Assembly (NCBI GenBank): GCA_050287725.1
Contig: JBNKCL010000010.1
Location: 1-10,784, forward strand
Length of the DNA: 10,784 nucleotides
Reading direction: 5' to 3'
Origin: CBFDBF01 sp050287725
GTDB taxonomy: Bacteria > Pseudomonadota > Gammaproteobacteria > Chromatiales > Chromatiaceae
The notes under the pieces: model-generated
Told to the model about the DNA's origin: nothing
Seen by the model: only the letters and a program-made list of their open reading frames with translations
The model's database searches: none
Shown: in pieces, positions 5,780-10,784 of the stretch
How the letters are laid out: the number at the start of each line of letters is the position of its first letter
How positions within the stretch are numbered: the first letter of the stretch is position 1
Translations under genes and position numbers: made by a program

Positions 5780-7990
5780 ATGTCCAGAGACGCCGTGATC
5801 CTGCGGGTCGCCGTTCCGGCCCCGCTCCATACCCACTTCGATTATCTTGCGCCGGAGGGGATCGATCCGATGACCCTGCAACCGGGAGAGCGGTTGCTGG
5901 TGCCGTTCGGTCGTGGAAAGTGCTGCGGGGTGCTGCTGGAACGGGTCTCCGAGAGCGCGGTGGAGGCAGGGCGGCTGAAACGGGTTCTGCGGCGTCTGGA
6001 CGAGGCGCCGTTGTTGCGTCCGGAAGAGTTGGGTTTCCTCTCCTGGGCCGCCGATTACTACCATCACCCCATCGGGGAGGTGATCGCCGCCGCTTTGCCG
6101 GTGCGGTTGCGTAAGGGGCTGTCGCGGATGGCAGGCGCCGAACGGGGATGGGGATTGACCGAGGCCGGGAAGGCGGCGGCCGGCCGGGAACTGCAGCGGG
6201 CGCCCCGGCAGGCCGCGGTGTTGCAGCAGCTCGGGAAACAGGACGACGGGCGGCTGGCGCAGACGGAGATCTATGCCCGCTGCGGGGAGTGCCGTTCCAT
6301 CCTGCGGACCCTGGAGCAGAAGGGCTGGATCGAGTCCTGTGAGATTCCCGCCGTCGCCGCGCCGCAGCATGCGGACGGCGGGACCCCGAAACTGAATCCG
6401 GCGCAAACAGCGGCGGTGGAGGCGGTGCTGCAGGCGGGCGAAGGTTTTCGTCCGTTCCTGCTCGACGGGGTAACCGGCAGCGGCAAGACCGAGGTCTATC
6501 TCACGCTGGTGCGCCGGATGGTGGAACAGGGACGCCAGGTGCTGGTGCTGGTGCCGGAGATCGGGCTTACCCCGCAACTGCTGGAACGGTTCCGACGCCG
6601 CATCGCCGCGCCGTTGGCGCTGTTGCACTCCGGGCTCTCCGACGGCGAGCGGGAACAGGCCTGGCTGGCCGCCGCCCGCGGCGAGGCGTTGGTGGTGTTG
6701 GGTACCCGTTCCGCCGTTTTTACCCCCCTGCCCAAGCTGGGTCTGGTGGTGGTGGATGAGGAGCACGACCTCTCCTTCAAGCAGCAGGAGGGGTTTCGCT
6801 ATTCCGCCCGGGATCTGGCGCTGGTTCTGGGCCAGCGGCGCGCTTGTCCGGTGTTGCTCGGTTCCGCCACCCCTTCGCTGGAGAGCCTCAATCACGCCCT
6901 GAGCGGACGTTACCGGCACCTGTTGCTGCCGGAGCGGGCGGGCGATGCCGTCCCGCCGCGCCTGGATCTGCTGGATATCCGTACGGTACCGCTGGACGGC
7001 GGCCTCTCACCCACCCTGGCCCGCCTGGTGGGTGAGGAGTTGCAGGCGGGGAACCAGGTGCTGCTGTTCCTCAACCGGCGGGGCTACGCGCCCCAACTCA
7101 CCTGTTACGACTGCGGCTGGATCGCCCAGTGTCGCCGTTGCGATGCCCGCATGACCCTGCATCTCGGCAGCAACCTCCTCTGGTGCCACCACTGCGGTTC
7201 TCAGCGCCGCACCGACGAACGGTGTCCGGAATGCGGCGGATCGAAACTGTATCCCGCCGGACAAGGGACCGAACGACTGGAGGAGGTGCTGCGCAGGCGC
7301 TTCCCCGATGCGGGTGTCGCCCGGATCGATCGCGACTCCACCCGGCGCAAGGGAAGTCTGGAACAGCTCCTGACCGCGATCCGGAAAGGTGAGCATTCAC
7401 TTCTGCTGGGGACCCAGATGCTGGCCAAGGGCCACCACTTCCCGAACGTCACCCTGGTGGGGATCCTGGATGTGGACCAGGGGCTGTTCGGGGTCGATTA
7501 CCGGGCGGCGGAACGCATGGCGCAGTTGGTGATCCAGGTGGCCGGTCGGGCGGGTCGGGCGGAGAAGCCGGGACGGGTGGTGATCCAGACCCGCCATCCG
7601 GACCACCCCCTGTTGCAGACCCTGATCCATCACGGTTATGACGCCTTCGCCCGGGAGGCGCTGGCGGAGCGCCGTTCGGCCGCACTGCCGCCGTTCGGTT
7701 TTCAGGCGCTGTTGCGGGCGGAGGCGCCGCAGGAAGGTGTGCCGCGCAAATTTCTGGAACAGGCGGTGGCGGCGGCGGGGTCGCTGCCCGCAGGGGTCGA
7801 GTTGTGGGGACCTGTCCCCGCGCCGATGGAACGACGGGCCGGACGGTTTCGCGCCCATCTCCTGGTCCAGGCGACACAGCGATCCGAACTCCAGCGGTTG
7901 TTGCGGGTATGGCTGCCGCGGTTGCGTGAATTGCGCTCGGCGCGCCGGGTCCGGTGGTCTCTGGATGTGGATCCCCAGGAGATGTTTTGA
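5780..7990 (+). CDS. priA: Primosomal protein N' (replication-restart helicase PriA)
   Basis: PriA recognises stalled or D-loop fork structures, unwinds 3' to 5', and begins loading of the replicative helicase. The protein has 736 residues, close to the E. coli length of 732. The N-terminal DNA-binding domain covers about 1-110 (LRVAVPAPLHTHFDYLAP at 8-25). Next come Walker A GVTGSGKT (230-237) and Walker B DEEH (326-329), followed by GSATPS. A zinc region has eight cysteines (442, 445, 451, 454, 469, 472, 482, 485), all present. The C-terminal helicase lobe has LLGTQMLAKGHHFPNVTLVG and QVAGRAGRAEKPGRV. It appears intact. The start at 5780 fits the family N-terminus; the ribosome site is weak (GGGGTAGAG at a long spacing). 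A strong terminator follows the stop. The DnaA boxes upstream may link its expression to initiation, which is my inference. Confidence 0.97.
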   Translation: MSRDAVILRVAVPAPLHTHFDYLAPEGIDPMTLQPGERLLVPFGRGKCCGVLLERVSESAVEAGRLKRVLRRLDEAPLLRPEELGFLSWAADYYHHPIGEVIAAALPVRLRKGLSRMAGAERGWGLTEAGKAAAGRELQRAPRQAAVLQQLGKQDDGRLAQTEIYARCGECRSILRTLEQKGWIESCEIPAVAAPQHADGGTPKLNPAQTAAVEAVLQAGEGFRPFLLDGVTGSGKTEVYLTLVRRMVEQGRQVLVLVPEIGLTPQLLERFRRRIAAPLALLHSGLSDGEREQAWLAAARGEALVVLGTRSAVFTPLPKLGLVVVDEEHDLSFKQQEGFRYSARDLALVLGQRRACPVLLGSATPSLESLNHALSGRYRHLLLPERAGDAVPPRLDLLDIRTVPLDGGLSPTLARLVGEELQAGNQVLLFLNRRGYAPQLTCYDCGWIAQCRRCDARMTLHLGSNLLWCHHCGSQRRTDERCPECGGSKLYPAGQGTERLEEVLRRRFPDAGVARIDRDSTRRKGSLEQLLTAIRKGEHSLLLGTQMLAKGHHFPNVTLVGILDVDQGLFGVDYRAAERMAQLVIQVAGRAGRAEKPGRVVIQTRHPDHPLLQTLIHHGYDAFAREALAERRSAALPPFGFQALLRAEAPQEGVPRKFLEQAVAAAGSLPAGVELWGPVPAPMERRAGRFRAHLLVQATQRSELQRLLRVWLPRLRELRSARRVRWSLDVDPQEMF

Positions 7991-8034
7991 GCCGTCACGC
8001 TTTGAATAAACCGCATTGTTCTAGATTTAAATTG

Positions 8035-8061
8035 AAAATGGGGGCGTAAGCCCCCGTTTTT
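8035..8061 (+). terminator. Rho-independent terminator after priA
   Basis: The stem is GGGGGC (8040-8045) and GCCCCC (8050-8055) with a GTAA loop. Four A's lie before the stem and a run of T's follows, so it may also work on the opposite strand. It starts 45 bp past the priA stop. Confidence 0.9.
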
Positions 8062-8207
8062 ATTGAAGCTGGATTTGTGGGCGCAAACGGCATGCTTGCA
8101 GGGCGCATTTGACGCGAGGAATCAGCGTTTTGAACGGTGCTTGCTTGCTGCGAAGAGATGGGCTTAGACTCCCCACTCGCTTACAAAGTTATAAAAATTC
8201 CATAGAT

Positions 8208-8215
8208 AAAGGAGG
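8208..8215 (+). promoter_or_regulatory. Strong ribosome binding site of the small exported orphan
   Basis: AAAGGAGG lies 9 bases before the ATG at 8225 and is the clearest Shine-Dalgarno sequence in the window. It is strong support that this small gene is real and well translated. Confidence 0.75.
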
Positions 8216-8224
8216 GGTCGGAGA

Positions 8225-8686
8225 ATGCATAAAAATCTATCTGCTTTGGCGGCACTATTGTTCGTAGTGGCGCCCAACCTTCAGGCGGGCGAGCTGTTGG
8301 CCGAGCCGGTGCCGGCGGCCTATGTCAGCATGTCCTTCGGTGGCGGCGCCAAGGCGACCCCGAGCTACGGTCTGCAACTGGCGCGCCTGGAGAGCGATGC
8401 GCAACAGGGCGGGATGTTATTTGACCAAAAGCGTTCCGCCTATCTGGATGTGAAGTTCTCGCAAGGGGATCTGAGCGGCCTGAGCCTGAACGGGACCGAT
8501 TTCGTGGCGCTGGCCAGGCAGCACGGCTATAACGCCAACGGCGAGAACTCGGTGCAGCAGTGGTGGGGCGGTCTGAGTGACAACCAGAAGGCGTTTTTTG
8601 TCGTGGCGGGGATCGGGGTTACCGGATGTCTGCTGGATTGGTGCCGGGGCGGCGGGGGCGGCGGAGACGCGCCTCGGAGGAAGTAG
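8225..8686 (+). CDS. Small exported protein of unknown family
   Basis: The 153-residue protein is not one I recognise. Residues 1-21 form a signal peptide (MHKNLSALAALLFVVAPNLQA) with likely cleavage after LQA. The mature part contains YVSMSFGGGAKATPSYGLQL (33-52), then YLDVKFSQGDLSGLSLNGTD (73-92), both strand-like. A short hydrophobic segment, FFVVAGIGVTGCLLDW (124-139), follows. The C-terminus has two cysteines (135, 140), a run of six glycines and a basic end, DAPRRK. A hydrophobic segment before a basic tail could anchor the protein in the inner membrane, but at about 16 residues it is short. The gene has its own strong ribosome site and lies between two strong terminators, so it is probably its own transcription unit. 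Function is unknown. Confidence 0.8.
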   Translation: MHKNLSALAALLFVVAPNLQAGELLAEPVPAAYVSMSFGGGAKATPSYGLQLARLESDAQQGGMLFDQKRSAYLDVKFSQGDLSGLSLNGTDFVALARQHGYNANGENSVQQWWGGLSDNQKAFFVVAGIGVTGCLLDWCRGGGGGGDAPRRK

Positions 8687-8725
8687 TCGTCTCACGCAAA
8701 GAAACGGATGCTATAAAGGACATAG

Positions 8726-8753
8726 AAAACGGGGGCGCTCGCCCCCGTTTTTT
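8726..8753 (+). terminator. Rho-independent terminator after the small exported orphan
   Basis: An 11-bp stem is formed by AAAACGGGGGC (8726-8736) and GCCCCCGTTTT (8741-8751), with loop GCTC and two further T's. The A-run before it makes it potentially bidirectional. Its core is nearly the same as that of the terminator after priA. Confidence 0.92.
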
Positions 8754-8863
8754 GTTGTGACGCACGCGCCCATCGGGGTTGGGATCGGGCACCGGAGCAC
8801 GGGGGGACGGCCGGTTCTGTGGTATCCTACCGCAGCTTTTAAACCTCCGTTTTTGAGTCCGAG

Positions 8864-10624
8864 ATGAGATCCCAAATTCAACAGATTGTCTCCCAGGCCC
8901 TTTCTCAGCTTGTGTTGGATGGGGTGATCCCGGCGGATGCGGTTTCCAAGCCTGTCATCGAACGGGCGCGCGATCCGTTGCACGGGGATTTCGCCTGCAA
9001 CGTGGCTATGGTGCTGGCGAAGGCGGCGGGCGCCAAGCCGCGGGAACTGGCCGAACGGCTGGTGGCCGCCCTGCCGGCGGCGGAGTGGCTGGCGCGGGTG
9101 GAGATCGCCGGTCCCGGCTTTATCAATTTCGCACTTTCCCCGAGCGCCTACCATGCAGTGGTGCCGGAGATCCTGCGCCAGGGCCCGGCGTTCGGGCGCA
9201 GCGATCTGGGACAGGGCAAGCGGGTGCAGGTGGAGTTCGTCTCCGCCAACCCCACCGGGCCGCTGCATGTGGGCCACGGCCGCGGCGCCGCCTACGGGGC
9301 GGTGGTGGCGGATCTGCTGGCGGCGGTGGGATTCGAGGTGCATCGGGAATACTACGTCAACGACGCCGGCCGCCAGATGGACATCCTGGCCACCAGCGTC
9401 TGGCTCCGTTATCTGGAACTGTGCGACGAGGTGCTGACGTTTCCCGCCAACGGCTACAAGGGGGACTACGTCTGGGACATCGCGGCCACCCTCCATCGGG
9501 AACACGCGGATGCCTACCGCCATGCCGCGGACGAGGTGTTCGCGGAGGTGCCCGCGGACGAACCGGCGGGGGGCGACAAGGAACTCCATATCGACGCCCT
9601 GATCGGCCGCGCCAAGCAACTGCTCGGTGACAATCGTTACCGCTATGTTTTCGAGCTGGGGTTGAACACCATCCTGGACGATATCCGCGACGATCTGGAA
9701 CTGTTCGGCGTCACCTATGACGAGTGGTATTCGGAGCGGAGCCTGACCGAAAGCGGTGCGGTCAATAAAGCGATCGCGCGGTTGCGCGAGGCGGGCCATA
9801 TCTACGAACAGGACGGAGCGCTGTGGTTTCGTTCCACCGCATTCGGGGACGAGAAGGACCGGGTGGTGCAGCGCGATAACGGACAGTTGACCTACTTCGC
9901 CTCCGACATCGCCTACCACATGCACAAGCTGGAGCGCGGTTTCGCGCGGGTGATCGATATCTGGGGCGCCGATCATCACGGTTATGTGCCGCGGGTGAAG
10001 GCGGCGTTGCAGGCGTTGGGGGACGATCCCGCAAAGCTGGATGTACTGCTGGTGCAGTTCGCGATTCTCTACCGCGGCGGCGAGAAGGTGCAGATGTCCA
10101 CCCGCTCCGGAGAGTTCGTCACTCTCCGGGAGTTGCGCAAAGAGGTGGGGCGTGACGCCGCGCGTTTCTTCTACGTGATGCGCAAGTGCGAGCAGCACCT
10201 CGATTTCGATCTCGACCTGGCCAAGTCGCAGTCCAATGACAACCCGGTCTACTATGTGCAGTATGCCCATGCGCGGGTTTGCAGTGTTCTGGCCCAGGCG
10301 GCGGAAAAAGGGATCGAGGTGGAGATCAGCGAAGGCTCGAACAATCTGGAGCGCCTGACCGAAGAACATGAGCAGGCGTTGTTCAAGACGCTGTCACGCT
10401 ATCCGGAGATGGTGCAGACTGCCGCCCTCAATGAAGAGCCGCACCAACTCACCCACTATGTGCGCGAGCTGGCCAACGACTTTCACACCTACTACAACGC
10501 CCACCAGTTTCTGGTGCCGGATGCCGCATTGCGGGATGGCCGAATCAAGCTGATTCTGGCGGTGCGCCAGGTGTTACAGAATGGCTTGAACCTGCTCGGG
10601 GTGTCCGCGCCGGAGAGGATGTAG
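8864..10624 (+). CDS. argS: Arginyl-tRNA synthetase
   Basis: ArgS is a class I synthetase that joins arginine to tRNA-Arg using ATP; the family needs tRNA for the activation step. The 586-residue protein is of normal length. It has the N-terminal tRNA-recognition (Add1) domain at about 1-90, and FVSANPTGPLHVGHGRGAAY with the HIGH-type motif HVGH at 135-138. FASDIAYHMHKLERG and DIWGADHHGYVPR follow in the catalytic core. In place of canonical KMSKS it has QMSTRS at 410-415, a divergence typical of bacterial ArgRS. The DALR anticodon-binding domain begins near YYVQYAHAR (463-471) and runs to the end. The start at 8864 fits the family, although only a weak GAG precedes it. The next gene starts two bases after the stop, so the two are probably cotranscribed. 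Confidence 0.97.
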   Translation: MRSQIQQIVSQALSQLVLDGVIPADAVSKPVIERARDPLHGDFACNVAMVLAKAAGAKPRELAERLVAALPAAEWLARVEIAGPGFINFALSPSAYHAVVPEILRQGPAFGRSDLGQGKRVQVEFVSANPTGPLHVGHGRGAAYGAVVADLLAAVGFEVHREYYVNDAGRQMDILATSVWLRYLELCDEVLTFPANGYKGDYVWDIAATLHREHADAYRHAADEVFAEVPADEPAGGDKELHIDALIGRAKQLLGDNRYRYVFELGLNTILDDIRDDLELFGVTYDEWYSERSLTESGAVNKAIARLREAGHIYEQDGALWFRSTAFGDEKDRVVQRDNGQLTYFASDIAYHMHKLERGFARVIDIWGADHHGYVPRVKAALQALGDDPAKLDVLLVQFAILYRGGEKVQMSTRSGEFVTLRELRKEVGRDAARFFYVMRKCEQHLDFDLDLAKSQSNDNPVYYVQYAHARVCSVLAQAAEKGIEVEISEGSNNLERLTEEHEQALFKTLSRYPEMVQTAALNEEPHQLTHYVRELANDFHTYYNAHQFLVPDAALRDGRIKLILAVRQVLQNGLNLLGVSAPERM

Positions 10625-10626
10625 CC

Positions 10627-10784
10627 ATGCCCAGGGATTACAAAAGCCGCGCCAATCCGCAGTCCCAGAAGAGAGCGCCGACCCCCGGTTGGGTGTGGTT
10701 CGTGGCCGGTCTGCTGGTGGGCGTATTTGCCAGCGGTCTGACTTGGCTGAAGCTGGGGCCGGGCCTGTCGCTGGCGGGCGGCAA
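10627..10784 (+). CDS. FtsN-like/SPOR-type inner-membrane protein, N-terminal fragment
   Basis: Only the first 52 codons are present; the gene runs off the right edge. Residues 1-20 (MPRDYKSRANPQSQKRAPTP) are hydrophilic and basic, followed by a single membrane segment near 21-41 (GWVWFVAGLLVGVFASGLTW). This is the layout of FtsN-like proteins, with a short cytoplasmic basic tail, one membrane helix and a periplasmic part. In Pseudomonas and relatives a SPOR-domain protein lies directly after argS and before hslVU, which supports the call. The SPOR peptidoglycan-binding domain itself lies outside the window and is not seen. GGAG about 12 bases upstream, inside the end of argS, can serve as ribosome site. 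Confidence 0.7.
   Translation, partial: MPRDYKSRANPQSQKRAPTPGWVWFVAGLLVGVFASGLTWLKLGPGLSLAGG

Noticed and set aside
5639..6919. 426-codon open frame on the minus strand opposite priA
   Set aside because: It is antisense to intact priA and of low-complexity composition (Gln, His, Gly, Arg), typical of a shadow frame.
8823..8828. TATCCT as an argS -10 element
   Set aside because: No -35 is visible at the proper distance; a match this weak is expected by chance.
8711..10369. 552-codon open frame on the minus strand opposite argS
   Set aside because: It lies almost wholly antisense to an intact argS, is rich in His, Arg and Gln as expected for the reverse of GC-rich coding DNA, and matches no protein.

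Overview
The window looks like chromosomal DNA from a GC-rich gammaproteobacterium, probably a relative of Chromatiales or Pseudomonas. I infer this from the priA, argS, SPOR-protein gene order on the right, the gammaproteobacterial style of the Gph and Rpe sequences, and coding DNA that is roughly 65-70% GC in lines counted by hand. It is mostly housekeeping. I see no CRISPR array, tRNA, rRNA, phage gene, transposase or recognisable defence island.

Left part (1-2851), minus strand: ribulose-phosphate 3-epimerase (rpe), then an EVE-domain protein, then an exported protein of unknown family, then the first 30 codons of phosphoglycolate phosphatase (gph). In many gammaproteobacteria rpe and gph are adjacent. 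Here about 1.85 kb lies between them, including a lower-GC orphan gene, a 24-bp perfect palindrome and a 177-bp element with imperfect inverted ends.

Middle (2852-5144): a plus-strand exported DUF3530-type alpha/beta hydrolase converges, with only 9 bp between stops, on a minus-strand pair. That pair is an HNH endonuclease whose last codons overlap the start of a fructosamine-kinase-family protein by 26 bp.

The 635-bp divergent gap at 5145-5779 between the HNH gene and priA is the most striking non-coding stretch. It has two perfect DnaA boxes, two one-mismatch DnaA boxes and a 50-bp stretch that is 72% A+T. This resembles a replication origin or a DnaA-controlled regulatory region, although dnaA, dnaN and mnmG are not in view.

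Right part (5780-10784), all plus strand: priA (primosomal helicase), a small exported orphan protein enclosed by two near-identical rho-independent terminators, argS (arginyl-tRNA synthetase), and two bases later the start of an FtsN-like membrane protein cut by the window end. I found no clearly new multi-gene system. The best leads are the DnaA-box region, the paired GGTTACAGTT motifs upstream of rpe and the hydrolase gene, and the two exported orphans.
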